Shown here: one piece after another, positions 12,746 through 25,690 of the stretch
Layout of the letters: each line of letters begins with the position of its first letter
Numbering within the stretch: the first letter of the stretch is position 1
Source of the DNA: Strigamia acuminata
Lineage: Eukaryota > Arthropoda > Chilopoda > Geophilomorpha > Linotaeniidae
Direction: 5' to 3'
Length of the DNA stretch: 64,000 nt
NCBI GenBank assembly: GCA_949358305.1
Contig: OX442323.1
Span: 6,200,001-6,264,000 of the forward strand
Notes under the pieces: generated by a model
What the model was told of the DNA's origin: nothing
The model's input: the letters and a program-made list of their open reading frames with translations, nothing else
Database searches by the model: none
Program-made: the position numbers and the translations under genes

Positions 12746-15704
12746 TAAAAATAATCAAACACAATCAAACACCAATTAAAACAAAACAAACATCTTGAAG
12801 TTTCCCCATCTAAAACACATTTCATATTTTCCTGTCGAAAAAGTTAATTACTCAGCTACTGCTCAATTGCTTTATTATATCCCAGAGAAAATGTTCCAGC
12901 AATGAGCCTCTTGTTTTTAGGCTACTGCTTCTGCCACGGGTCACTGATGTGACGTCAAACTCTGCCCCTGGACTTGGTCAGCGCCCTCTCATCAAGCTCG
13001 GAAAAATATTCCAAAACCAAGATAACATTTTTTCATTTCTTCACAATTTTTTATATACATACTTATACTTAACCCCCATTTTTTAACGCTAGGCTTACAC
13101 ATCAAAGTGCAAAAATGACCTTGGGTCCAAAATGAAGATAAACTTCATCAATAAATCCCCCTTCAGACGACAAAACATGAGTCAAGATTAATTGAGCGTT
13201 GCAATTGAGTTGATATTTCCAATGAGGAGTGGAGGGGAAATAGAAAATCCAACATAGAAAACCGGAAAAAAAAACGTTGGAAAAGGGAGGAAAACTATAT
13301 ATTATAACAAGAAATGCATCCCCAGATGGCGGACCAGTTCAAACTGCATTTAAACGTTTCAGTTTCAGTTTTATTTTTCAAAAAAACCCCGTAAAAGCAT
13401 TAAAAATATGAATTACAGTCACCTTTTACGGTTCATTGCAATCAAATTTCAGATTAAAACCGACTTTACAACCCTGAGAAACACGCATTAAAGTCGACCG
13501 TCGATTATCCGAACTAATTGGAAGACGAAGTAGAGAGAAAAAAGGCTTAGTCTAGGTTTAACATGGGAATAGTAGAACATAGGAAATATAATAGAAATCA
13601 GAGAAATAACAAGGAAAATGAGAATTAAACAACAACAAAGCAATAAATTACAATAAAAGAGAATAATAAACACAGTAAGTAAGAAATAAAGCGCGTTCAA
13701 TTCCAAATTACCAAAATCCGATTACAAAAACTTGATTATAGAATCGATTTTTAACTCTGAACGCGTTAAATAAACTTCCCTACTTCCACCGCCAATCTAT
13801 TCAATTTCAAAATGGCCACCAGAAAAACGCGTTGAAATCGAGTCGAAATCCAAAGAATCCATCCCACACAGGGATTATGAGAATCGGGTTTTCAAGAATC
13901 CGATTTGTTCGCACAATACAAAAAAAGTATTTGTCTAGTAGAGCTCAAAAGTATGTCAACGATGCGTTTTTTGGTTGCCAAATATACAATTACTCGCAAA
14001 TTTTAGTTTACACAATTCCAGGAGCCATTTTGCAGACAAAAAGCTCTTTTTCCGAGCCAAAAGTCGAATAAATCACACGCTAGTATCATATTTAAATTTC
14101 ATAAGCAGAACAAGACAAGGGCGTTGCAGCTGCTTCGAGAGAGAGGGTTATTCAAGCCCAGATTGATATGGGGGTGAAAGGAGTTCGAAGGGGTCCACTA
14201 CGGCGCTAACTTTTGTCACACGCCCTCGCAAGGACCCATACTCGCCGGGTTTATGGACGAATGAGATAGGACTAACAAGAGATGCCTTTGTTGACATGGA
14301 CAGATGCAATTTGTAAGCCAAGTGTGGGTTTAGTGGGTTAAAGATTCAATTTCTGGAGCAATTCACAAACTATCACACAAATCTAGGACAGTTTTTGTTT
14401 GGAGATAATCCATATCGAAGTGATACATCTTTATTGTAATCGACATTTTTGTCTTTGACGGCTCGCTTGTTTTTCGACTTTCGTCTACTCTCCGTTTAGA
14501 TTGATCATCGAGAGGCGGTTTTAGCATTTTCTGAGGTCCTAGACAAATGGCACCTCTAGCAAAATCTCTTTTGATCGACTAAAAAATACACTTATAATAA
14601 ATACATACGCGACAAAGAAGCCCCCGATGGGTCTGGGCCCCTAAGCAACTGCTTATTTTGCTTATACGCAAGCCTACCTTTACCATTGGGCTAACTGGGC
14701 TGCAGTCCAGGGGCACCGGGCACAGGGGTGCGATTGGCACAGAAAGGCACCGGGCAAGTGGCGCCTGATTTTTATTAGCCCAGGACGCTGAAAAGTGTTA
14801 AGACGTAAATCCAGCCCTGGCATTAGGCGAACGTTCACGTATGTGCGTATAGAGTCGACCGATATACGGATATACAGGGTGGAAGAAAAGTCTGTTCCCC
14901 TCCAAATATTTCCTGAGCAATTGCATCTAGGCCAACTTTGTATGTATGTATGTGTACACAAGCATTCATTTAAAAGTTACTTTAGTCGAAGTACGAAAAA
15001 AGTAACGGCTTTGTGTTTTGTATACACAATGTCAATTGGTAGTTCCCACTAAACTTCTGTTTAAGATAGTTGCTTTTTCCTTTTTTTGCTCTTACTTTTT
15101 ATTACAATCAAATTGGAAACTAAATGCAATTTAAGCTTAATGGGTATTGAAAAGAGGGCGTTTGTTTATATTCATCCAGCAAGCGAAGCTCAAGTTTTGT
15201 ATATATGTAAAAGGCAAATTTCAATCTTCCATCCTCAACACAGCAGCAGCCACTGAATCATTTCCCATGGGATTCAGATGACCATGTTTTGCCAAAAAAA
15301 CTCAACTTTTGAATAATCAACTTCTGAGAACTATCTCTGTGTTTAGTCATTACTATAAACCTCAGCAAAAAAAAAAAGTAAAAATAAAAATTGTATCTTT
15401 CTAACCTAAAAAATAAGCCAATACATCTCATGTTTTACAACTGAGGAGAAAAAAGTCAGTTCAAAGAGTCAAACTGCAATGATTTGGACATAACAGTTAA
15501 CATCTTGAAGGAGTGAATGGATTTCATCAACATTTCACTCTACAGTGGGTTGAAGAGATTTTTGACCACAGAATCTTTTTTTCTCTTTTGAATCAAATTA
15601 TTTGACATTGATGAAGGATTCCAACTGCACATAAATTTAATGATGAGTTTCAACAGATCAACTTTTTACTTGGTGGGTGGAAGAAGATGTGTCCAAATTT
15701 GATA
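12746..15704. other. Intergenic, transposon debris
   Basis: No gene recognised. At about 13,494 a pogo-like end (GACCGTCGATTATCCGAAC) occurs alone. At about 14,690-14,820 a GC-rich segment, with CTGGGCTGCAGTCCAGGGGC near its left and CCAGCCCTGG at its right end, looks like an old hAT-type element. Confidence 0.35.
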
Positions 15705-16087
15705 CAGTCGAAACTCTTTATAACGAATCGCAAGGGACCCAAAATGCGATTCGTTATAACGAGAATTCGTTATTTTTTAACATGGTGTTCTATGGCCAGC
15801 CAACCAAACCAGCTGTTTTAAATACCGTATTTTACCGATTAAGAGTCGCCCTCGAATTGTAGCCTCCCTCGAATAATAGCCGCGACCGAGAGAGGCAATT
15901 TGATATAAGAGCCACCCTTGAATAATAGCCGTTCAATGAACGTAACATTGGATATCGGCCACTATTTAAAATAAGAGCCGTTCTCGATTAATAGCCGCGG
16001 CTGAAAGTGGCTCTTACTTGGTAAAATACGGTATTCGTTATATCGATAATTCGTTATATCGCAATTCGTTATAAAGTGTTTCGACCG
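15705..16087. mobile_element. Pogo/Tigger-type MITE with TA target-site duplication
   Basis: Flanked by TA on both sides (15703-15704 and 16088-16089). Ends CAGTCGAAACTCTTTATAAC and its inverted counterpart (CACTTTATAACGAAT on the opposite strand) pair over about 24 bp with few mismatches. It is interrupted by a second element at 15825-16031. Non-autonomous, no transposase. Confidence 0.8.
15825..16031. mobile_element. Nested CCGTATTTTACC-family MITE
   Basis: A 207-bp element bounded by TA (15823-15824 and 16032-16033) inside the pogo-type MITE. Its ends CCGTATTTTACCGATTAAGA and GGTAAAATACGG are inverted repeats. Internal GGCTCTTA/AATAATAGCCG motifs recur inverted. Relatives occur at 23,868, 25,449, 34,345 and 48,950. 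Confidence 0.75.
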
Positions 16088-16970
16088 TACTTTGATGTTT
16101 AACTCCAGATAAATTAAAACACACAATTGGGGAATTAAAAAATCTTGTTAATTTTCACTTTTCGTGGGAACCAGTGACTGTTAGGATGCATTTCTTGGAG
16201 GTAAAGGGTAAGCGTGGGAGGCAAAAGCCTCTTCCTTTCACAATAATTCATCAAAAGTCTTATCTCAGCCTCAAAATCTCAAACACATCCCTCCTCCAAC
16301 AACTTTATAAACATAAACATTTACCAATTCCAAGTGACATTCTTAGAATTTACCCAGCATGAGTACAAATTGCAACATCCTATCATTAAATTTATTCAAT
16401 ATTTCAATTTTTAAATATGCAATTTGTATATTATTACCATTTTTTCTATCTCTGTCTAATCACTCAAATTGCAGGTCACAGCCAAATGTAAACAATAAAT
16501 GGGCACATTTCTCAAAAAAACAAAATGATATCATATATCTACTGAACTAATTTGATACAAACTACTACTCCGTACTTTTTAATATTTATAATACGGTAGG
16601 TCACAGAACTCATCTCAATACCAGAATTTTCTTAGTAACCATTGGCATGGGCAACCAGTTAGCCTGCACGTTCAAACATTAACCGATTATTCCAGCCAAA
16701 TAAGACCAATATTTACAATTAAATCACATATCACTTTCTTTTGAGTGCAATAACCTTAATAATAGCAATGTTAAATGCACTTGCAGAAATTGATGCTCTG
16801 TTTGACTGGAAACCCTCATTAACAGGAGACTCCGAGAACTTAGATGTGGCCCTACCGTGGTCACTCCCAAACATGAGGTCTGTACATGAATAAAATCCAT
16901 AAATGCACAAAGCATAGTGGATTTGTTTGCCGATTATTATTTACATTGCAGCCAGGTCTAACCCTTTCTA
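16088..16970. other. Intergenic, no gene seen
   Basis: AT-rich, no recognisable feature. Confidence 0.4.
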
Positions 16971-17195
16971 CAGTAGAGCGTTGATTATCCGAACGTTGGT
17001 TATGCGAACGACCAATTACCCCAGAGGGATACGACATTCAACTGAATCTCCGACATGGGCTTTCGAATAATCATCTAAATCTTTCCGAATCCCATCCGAA
17101 TCCTATGAAAGATTCGAATCTCCGACACGCAGATTCTGATTGTCGTACCCCCTGGATTATCCAAACATCGACCTTTTATTTTTGTACACAGTACA
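16971..17195. mobile_element. Degraded pogo-like element
   Basis: Left end CAGTAGAGCGTTGATTATCC and right end GGATTATCCAAACATCGACC are imperfect inverted repeats of the type seen in pogo/Tigger elements. The interior has no open frame. Confidence 0.5.
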
Positions 17196-17400
17196 GTATG
17201 TACAGCCGTGGACATAAAAAACGTCCCAGTCCATCTTGAAGCTCACCTGCAGAAAGAGTGTTTTCGGCTGTATCCACCAGGTAGTGCAAAAACTCACTGA
17301 TATATTGTGACAAATTGACATTTAAATGATGTCACACAATCACCTTCACAACGCGAGTTTAGGTTTAGAAACCGGCCCTAGTTCTACTCCGTCATAACAA

Positions 17401-17577
17401 AGTTAACGTTACGAAAAGACTTTGACTGATATCGCTATTTTGCAGTATCGCCGATACCGATAATCGGCAACCGAATATCGGCTGTTTCTAAAGTTAACGT
17501 TACGATTCGACTTTGATCGATATCGATATTTTGCAGTATCGCCGATACCGATATCACCGAATATCGGTTGTTTCTAA
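17401..17577. repeat. Two-copy tandem repeat rich in TATCG
   Basis: Two copies (about 17401-17491 and 17492-17577) each begin AGTTAACGTTACGA and end GTTTCTAA. They are dense in TATCG and CGATA, including TTTGCAGTATCGCCGATACC. Not coding. Confidence 0.7.
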
Positions 17578-19220
17578 CTAGAGAACCATTGGACTTTGGG
17601 GGACCCCCCTACGGGCTCTAATATACTGAATAACCTCTTTAAGTTAATCTAGGTTGTGGTTTAGAACTTGAGTAAGTGAAGACATTTCTTCCAGTAGCAC
17701 ATGTGAGTCTGTGACCCACGAGCAAGAATCTCCATGAGGTAGTGGTCTCCAAAGTCAATGGTGTGCGACCCAATTGCGACTCATTTCACGGGTCGCAGCC
17801 AAATCACTTGCCGACAAGAAGTTCCTCCAAAGGGACACTTGGTCTCTCCGCCCATGCGTAGTGGGTGTGATTTGCTGGCACCCCCAAGGAGCCGCTTCTC
17901 TTTCCCTTTTGTCGGTGTGTTAAGTTTCACCACCTGTTTATGGTGGCTTTTAATGGCCAATCTTTCGTGCAAATTTCTGACTAATTTATAAAATCCTCTA
18001 ATCAACATGAAACGGAAAAATAACTTCAACGCCCCCTGGAATCACTTGACCATATGAAATCAAACATCTGAAAATTAATTCAATATTTTCCTTAAGCAGA
18101 AGCGGGATAATTTAAAAATAAATTTTTTTTAATTAAATTATTTTTTTTTGTCGGAGGGGATTGGATTTTGATATCTCAATTCGTCACCAGGCGCCAGTGT
18201 CGCACTTAATTACAGTTCATTACTAAATCTTTGCACCCCTTTATTAATTGAATGAAGTTGGTCCATTTGACACTTGGTTTTGGGAGAAAAAAGTGCAGCA
18301 AGGTCGGTTTACTCCACTACTCAATCAAATTCAAAAATAGTTTGAAAAAATGAGTAAATTGGGATGAGGCATGACTCAAATTTATTAGGTTTATTATTTT
18401 TAGAAATGTTATTTTTATTAATGAGTTTGAGGAGAGGAAAAAAACAAACATTGTGCAGCGGTTTTCAATTTGCTGGAGAAGTTTGGATGAAAATAAAAGT
18501 GTTTTTAGTGGATGTCTAAGTTCCCTACCTTGTCTGCTGGACTTGAGTGTAAGTTGATGGACAGATGGAATCTAGAATTATAAAATTTTTATTAATTTAA
18601 GTGTGTTGATTTTGTGTGATAAATATTAGAATTTATGCTTTGGAGGCTCAAAATGAAGAAATTGCATGATTTTTGCCATTTTTAATCGTGATGAATGATT
18701 TATAAACAAAAATTCACTTTCAAAGCTTTTAAGTTTTGCCACAAGATGGCAGGAGCGATCAACCAGCCGCCATGATACCGAAACCGAATGTATAACACAA
18801 CTGACACGTGTCGCCCTCTACCAACAAATGAGAAAACTATTAAAACTAAAAAAAAAATTAAAAAATGAAGAGCAACAGGTCAAAAACATGAAAAAGACAA
18901 AAATATTTTGAAAACAAAACAAATTTGTCTTTCAAACAACATTTATTTCAATCCTTTGAAAAAAAATCCAAATAATTTCGTCTTCCCAAAAAAAAAAAAT
19001 CAACAAAAAAATCAAAATCAAACAAACAAATAAATAATATTAAATTATTTAAAGAAAATGGTGGCCCAAAATAAAAATCCAAATTAAAAATAAATAAAAA
19101 CAAAAAAACTCGATCTTAAACCCAACACGCACATTTCTAAACCAAAGATTGAAATTTCATCCGAAATAATCAGGCCTATATAACATTTTCCCACCAAACC
19201 AGACGAATAAATCGCTGTCT
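17578..19220. other. Intergenic, no gene seen
   Basis: At about 17,735 the sequence GTAGTGGTCTCCAAAGTCAA resembles a hAT element end. The rest is AT-rich without protein-like frames. Confidence 0.35.
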
Positions 19221-19224
19221 CTAC

Positions 19225-20030
19225 TCACCGCCCAAGACAAACGGGATGAGAACGGCAGCCAGACGTGCATTCCACTGACGTCATCACTTGCGTCACTGTC
19301 GGCAGCACATGGCTAGCCGCCGCGGCACGTAAAGTGGGCGCTTCAAGATTAAATACACTGTAAAAGTCAACGCCCCCACCACTAACTACGTGGGAGTGCG
19401 ACTCTAAAAAAAATAAACAAAATAAATAAAACGTAAAAAAATAAAATAAAAATAAAAAAAACAAACGTTAACACCAAAATAAAATCCCAAAATTATTAAT
19501 CCACAATAAAAATATCAAAATTCCACATTTCTTAAAACAAGCGAAACCAGTCCGCCATCTTGATTCAGAGTCACCTGGCGGCGCCACACGCTATTACCAA
19601 ACTCCGCCATCTTTTGCAGGCACAAATCCCTTCATTTTGAATCTCCAAAAACGACCATTTTAATTCTAATTACGTCATTTGTGTCACGTATTGCTCGGGC
19701 CCTACCTCGATGCCGGTCGGCCGCCATTGCTGCTGGGTGGGCCCCTCTCCCGGAACTGGCCAGGCCGCAGGAATTTGCGGAATCCAAGATGGCGCGTTTT
19801 TAAAATGATTCCCCTGGGGCACGACATCCTCCTCAGCATCCAACAACGTGTTCACGGAGAGAAAGGTGGTCTTTTTTTCCTTCGCTGCCCTCCAGGGGAC
19901 ACAAAGAGGAAAAAGACGCCGCCATTCAACAAACTTGTGCCTCGAGGAGGACATTTCAACTTTGGCGGATCCGATGCGAGCAACTGAGTTATCCGGCTCA
20001 AAGGTCGCCAGACATTTCGAGTTGGAGGGG
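19225..20030. promoter_or_regulatory. GC-richer promoter-like island with ATGGCG motifs
   Basis: Compared with its flanks this stretch is CpG-rich. It carries several CGCCAT/ATGGCG cores (CCGCCATCTTG, AAGATGGCGCG, GCCGCCATTC) of the kind bound by YY1/Pho. On the - strand a splice donor (GGGCG/GTGAGTAG at 19,229-19,222) follows a short ATG frame with a hydrophobic start. It may be the first exon of an unrecognised transcript; I could not find a second exon. Confidence 0.3.
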
Positions 20031-20296
20031 GGAAAAATAAGAGTAGAATTGAAATTGGAGATGGAAAATATCAGTTGAAGGTGCCATTCGAGGTTTTCGC
20101 TTTTGTTACATTCGGGAACAACGACTTAAAGCCGTAATAAAACTATAGTAACGAATAATAGTCGGGTTTTTCAAAGGTAAGTTTTTCGAAGTTTTTCGAA
20201 CCTGACCGCGCGACCTGCTAGTAGAACCGGAACTGACGTGACACGGATAGTAGCGCCATCTCCTGAAATTCCAGAGATTATCGAGTTTGAATGACA

Positions 20297-20718
20297 CTAT
20301 ACTTGAATTGCACTCAAGAAGGGACCTCAAAATCTCTACTCCCATTGGTCGAGCCAGTTTACTGATGTAGTGATCCGGAAAAGTAGACCCAAACACCAAA
20401 ATTGCATTACAATGTACAGACATTGTAATCTATTGCCTAGGCATCAGCCTAAAATTCAAACTTCCAGACGATGTAAGCAATAAATACAACAAACATGAGT
20501 TTGACATTTTTTAATGTGTAAAACTTCATTTTAATGATGGAAATAAGATTTTTTATTAAATAAAATCAAAATAACATAAACTAAATTAGTCATAACAATC
20601 ACAACAATAAATAAAAAACAAAACTACTTCTTCTAGTAGTCTGGAGTTAGTAGTAAACTGGCTCGACCAATGGGAGTACGGATTGTGAGGTCCCTTCTTG
20701 AGTGCAACTCGAGTATAT
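20297..20718. mobile_element. Long-arm inverted-repeat element
   Basis: Arms of about 65-70 bp (20297-20364 and 20649-20718) are inverted and nearly identical, sharing GCACTCAAGAAGGGACCTCA and CTCCCATTGGTCGAGCCAG. The roughly 280-bp centre is AT-rich and non-coding. MITE or foldback type. Confidence 0.7.
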
Positions 20719-22137
20719 ATGTGGTAGGCTAAAGCGTGTACTACCGCTGCAATGGACAGTGGTAGAATTTATAAAGAGAGTGTTCACACCCTTTTGATTA
20801 GGTGCGTTCAAAGTTTTGGTTTATACCAATTATGCCGAGTTTGTGTGCATACAAACTCCATTTCTTTCATTTAACCAACAAATTGTGGTTGCGACCCCCG
20901 AATTTAAACATTTACTCACACTTTGGAAGGTGGATGCTTCACCTGTAAGTGTATGTGACACTTCCGTCGATCTTACGTTCGAGGAGGCCATTTTGAATTT
21001 GGTTGTAAAAACCATATCCCGATTAATAAACCATTCCAGTCGTTTTGCGATTTTTGGTGATGGTTTTTGGGTGTGTCTTCAAACAACAAAAATAGAAGAC
21101 AAAAACATGCCTAACAGTGTGGGATTTGTACATTATTAATAACGCATTTCAGGCATATTAAGCGAGCCATTAAACGGCCATTTTGAACACGAGTTCTTCC
21201 TTATTGGTTGAGACGGATCACATGATCAGTTATATGTATCCTTGAGCTTGTGATATGTCTAACCAAAAGTTTCCGAAACAGAGTATAGCTTTGGTTTCTG
21301 TTTCTACAAACAAACGTATTAAAACAAACTTTTATTTATTTATTAAATCGCACTCCAAAGGAGTAAAAAGAAATGAGTTACAAGTACCTATGAGGTACCT
21401 GTGAGGTACCTATGAGGTTTCTTAGAACCCCAATCGGATAACCCAGTGTAAACAAGTATTTAAATATTGGTGAATGAATATTTAAATGAAATTAGTACAA
21501 TTTGGCACTGATTACAAAGCACCTGGACAACCTTGAACCCGGTAGTCGAGCATATATTCATTAGCATGTTGACCCATTCAACTTGATTCACAGACTGCAC
21601 TTCATTCATCCGTCTACGGGCTCGTGGAACTGATTTTTATAATTAATTGCACAGTCGGTTAAGGTTTTGATTTTGGATTTGGAGGAGTCGCGTGCACTTG
21701 ACAGGAAATGGGGCCAAGTGGACTACAAGGTGACGCTGTTTAATCTTTGTCGATGCACGTGCAGTTCTGCGAAAAGAACTTGAATGAACTCCAGCCATTG
21801 AACAAACGGTCGTAAAAAATGAAATGAATGAGGCACAACAACTCTATTACAAGTTGGAATAAATAAGAGTTTGGAATGTGCTTTATCTCGTCTACAATAT
21901 TCAACCTGGACAAACAATTATTCCTTAAATAAAGTTGAACGTAAATATATTCTCAGCCAAAATAATTATCTTCTTTGGAGGCCCCATATAATTGTAGGAG
22001 CCTAAGCCTACTTGTTTATTTATTTATTGAGAACACTCCAGTAGAATAAGAAGTTATTGAACGTATTTGACGTTATCGGACAAACTTACGCCAGACGTCA
22101 TAAAAGTTATCGAAAAAACTTTCACAAAGACATGGTC
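20719..22137. other. Intergenic, no gene seen
   Basis: The best frame, about 20,816-21,139 (+), is 107 codons but has no recognisable domain. A small GTACCTATGAG repeat lies at about 21,388. Confidence 0.35.
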
Positions 22138-22254
22138 AGGGCTGGACTGGGAACAAATTTAGTACCGGGAAATCTGGATAGTTCGGGCCACAACAAAACG
22201 TCACGGGCCACCAGGTAATTCCCGATAACCCGCCGAGCCAGTCCAGCTCTGGAC
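22138..22254. mobile_element. GGGCTGGACTGG-family MITE
   Basis: An element of about 117 bp with imperfect terminal inverted repeats: AGGGCTGGACTGG at the left, CCAGTCCAGCTCT at the right. Related copies: 25484-25585 and a fragment at about 26685-26750. The interior repeats GGGCCAC. Confidence 0.65.
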
Positions 22255-24239
22255 CGTGGTACCTGTGTGTACATCCGACACTGGCGACTTACGCTGAGAA
22301 AAATCTGTAAAATTCCTAAATACTGATATAACCACATACAGAAATGACGTAACAAACAAAATTTAAACGTGGTGTGCCAATCACGAGCAAGTCCACTTTT
22401 AAAGTGTTTCATTTTTGAGTATTTACCCTCTGCAGCCACGAGACAGAAAGTCTTCATCTATCGAACGTCAGACGTTAACATTCGGTAACCATCCAGTATC
22501 CGTCTAAGCAGATGACGTAGAAACCCGCCGACGTTTTCTTTTATTTACATTCCAGCCAGTTTGGAGTGAACAACCTCGCCCTGCTTGAGTCTCCTTCTCC
22601 CTTTCCATCCCAAAAAAGTGCGAAATTCCTAGTAACACCTCAGTATCCACGACCCTCCGCCAAGATGTTATTTTTAGCATCTCAAGAGATGAATAAATAA
22701 ACAAGTCCATTTCGCAGACACAAACTACCACACTCCAACCACCTCAAAAAAATAACACAAGTATCGAGCGAGGAAGTGAGACAAAAAAAGAGGAAGGTCG
22801 TTCCACAAATTTCAATCACACCCACAGGAACAAGAAGAGCAAAAAGTATATTGAGATCCAAAGAGATGTTGTGGGAATGATCGGGATATGTCTCGCTAAT
22901 TCCCACGGCTCGGGGAATGCGAGTTAAGTGTGGGAAAATAAGGCGAGAAAAGGCCGAGGTTTATTAAGTGTTTCAATAAAAACGTGAATAATTGCACAAA
23001 TTCCCAACTGCCCTTTTTATTTTTCTAATTCCTCTCCCTCTATCTCTTTCTCTCTCTCTCCCTTTCCCATCATCATATTGTTATTGAGATTCAAACAAGC
23101 CACTTAGGCAATGATTAATACTGTATTAATTAGCACCTAACCCGGGGCTTTTGAGATTTTTTGAAGAGGGGAAGGGCGTGGAGATGTAATGTTCCAGGCC
23201 CCTGATTACATGCTTTTGGGTCGGCGGATTTGGCGCCTTATTAATCTTCCATTTATCAGGTTGGGTGACAGTTTTCTTCATTATTTAGTGTTGTTGATTA
23301 CTGTACATTAATTAAAGTGACAAACTTCCTTGGTAACCCACATGGAAGGAATCATTCAATTCAACAAGACAATATCTTAATTGTTATGGTGTTGGTGTGT
23401 GTAGTGAAGGGTTCATGAGTTTGGGCACTTCCTGTTTCATGTTTTGCTCATTTAAAAGTAATTATTGTTAATAATAAGATGGTGTTGAATTGGGTTTTGT
23501 TTTAGACGACTTAAATTGGCTTTTTGGTTTAATAGTTTTGGCTGTGGAAGTTTGGGATGTTATTTCAGTGGCTATTTCAATCAGCTAATTGTGTACTAGA
23601 CAGGTCTGCTCTTCAATCTGCTAACTTAAGCAGAGACACTTTAACTATGCCCTATTCCAATCTGGGGTGTGGATGCTGGGCTGTTGCCAGGCATACAAAT
23701 TTCTAGGAAGATGATTAAGACACTCTGTCTTCCTGCCATATGTATTTAGACTATTTACCTAGCGATTGAACCAAACTATCTAAACCGACTAATCCAAACA
23801 GGAAGTTCAAGCTTAAAGTAGAAGAAAGGCCTGATTTCTTTGCAAAGAATTTTACATCGAATACAGTAGTTTATCGATTAAGAACCACGGCTCTTATTCA
23901 AAACTGCCATTTTTGTCAGCAATTACAATTTCGGTTTTTCGTTTGTTACATTTGTTTGTAAACAAGCTAAAGCTTCGCTACACTAACTATAGCAAAATTT
24001 TATCGACAAGTCCAACACTAAATACAACTTTTTAGCATCGCGCCGCACTTTTTAAGCAAGGCAATCTTCTGCACCCCACTTCATCTATCAGTGCATTAAA
24101 TTTTTAAAAAATATACTACTAAAAAGAAAAAAAAGAAATTTTTATATAATTTCGCATAACACTTTGTATAATATTTTATATAATTTTATATAATTTTGCT
24201 TAAAAATTTACAAAAGTTTGCAAAATAAGCGTGTTTTAT
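22255..24239. other. Intergenic, no gene seen
   Basis: Includes a CT-rich low-complexity stretch at about 23,027-23,068 and, at about 23,868, an end fragment of the CCGTATTTTACC MITE family. No protein-like frame. Confidence 0.4.
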
Positions 24240-24325
24240 TTAGGCATGTATGAAGAGTGCGCCCCACCAATAATCAGCTCGCGCCCCACCAGTGAGGCAC
24301 GCCTCGCCGTTTGGGAAACCCTGCA
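24240..24325. mobile_element. hAT-type terminal fragment
   Basis: The segment ends CCGTTTGGGAAACCCTG, the inverted form of CAGGGTTTCCCAAACGG, a typical hAT terminus. Two GCGCCCCACCA motifs precede it. The opposite end was not found. Confidence 0.4.
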
Positions 24326-25448
24326 ATATAGCATACCACACACAAGAATCTTTATTCCCCAATATACTAATCCAACAACTGATTACAGAATACAATGAAA
24401 TTGGTGAGAAACTTTCTTAAGACTGCACGGATTCTTCAAGATTCATCCAGGTGTGAATCGACTTATCGGGCAATCTCCTAGAAGTCAAAGGTTAAGCACT
24501 GGCTTGGTCAAAAGATCCTCAATAACCCATCAGATTGTCTCCAGAAAATATTCAGTCACATGAGTCTGACAAACCCATCAAGATGCTAGTCTTCATAGCC
24601 GCATTCAAAAAGTTGTTTCAAGTGTTTTAAATGTTTGTGTTTTCGTTAACAAATACAAAAACAAAAACACAAACACCTAAAAAACACTTCAAACACAACT
24701 TTTTGAATGCACCTCCACTTGCATGACCGATCTTCGTGCTTTAATCCTCTTTTATTTCATAAATAATTTTATAAAAATGCACTTTTTTTCCACAAATGTG
24801 GATTTGAACTTGACGGAAACAGAAGCAGGAAGTTCTAATTGTATTATACAAAAGAACAGGAAAATCTTTGTGGAAATTGTTTGAAATTTTCTCCAAATGT
24901 CTGCATAATTTTTGCAGCCAGAATACAAGTATTTGCCAGTTAATCTAGAAACTCCAAGCAAATAAATGGGCTGCTAAATCCCCTTTCTAAAATTACACCG
25001 CGTGTTGATAGGGCAATTAAAGATCAGACGAATTCAAAATTAACTTCTTAAAAAAAGATTGTAGGTTAATTGAATTGGGGTCTCCAGACGCAGGTGAAAT
25101 ATTTTTCAGCTTGTTCCTTTCCTTTAGAGAGCAGGCAAACAAGTGCATCCCACAACATAAGGTGACTGACACTCATTTCCGCTCGTCTGATTTTCTATTG
25201 GTGAAATCAGCACGCAGCAACACACATTTCTTGTTTTATCTCAAGATAATTTCTCCTTATCTTGAGAAGAAACTCCTGAGTTTGTTCTCCATCAAACTTT
25301 TGACAACCAATGGCTCATTTACACCTTAATTGGCAGTGCCAGGCAAAACTGACTTGTGAGTACACAAACAAAGGATCAAATGTCTTTCCAAACATATCAC
25401 GAGCCATTTTGAATGATGTGTGTGCGCAGTGATGAATACAATTTCAAT
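24326..25448. other. Intergenic, no gene seen
   Basis: AT-rich, no recognisable feature. Confidence 0.4.
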
Positions 25449-25690
25449 ATACCATATTCCTTTGAATAAAAGCCGCGGCCAGGGCTGGACTAGGAACAAA
25501 TTTATTGCCGAGAAATCTGGGTGTCCGGGCCACAATTAATGAAGTCGGGACAGGCCACAGTGGCCACGGGCCACCGGGAATGTTAAATACAAAAAAAATA
25601 CCTTATTGTTGCAATAATACGATATTTTTGCTCCCTCAGTCGCGGCTCTTATTCGAGGGCGGCTCTTAATTGAAGAAATACGATACCGGT
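25449..25690. mobile_element. Nested MITEs: GGGCTGG element inside a CCGTATTTC element
   Basis: Outer ends ATACCATATTCCTTTGAATA and GAAGAAATACGATAC are imperfect inverted repeats of the CCGTATTTTACC family, with the usual AAAAGCCGCGG and GGCTCTTA motifs. A GGGCTGGACTAGGAACAAAT element (about 25484-25585) is inserted in the left arm. Confidence 0.6.

Noticed and set aside
20106-20423. 105-codon - strand frame
   Set aside because: It runs through the arm of the inverted-repeat element at 20297.
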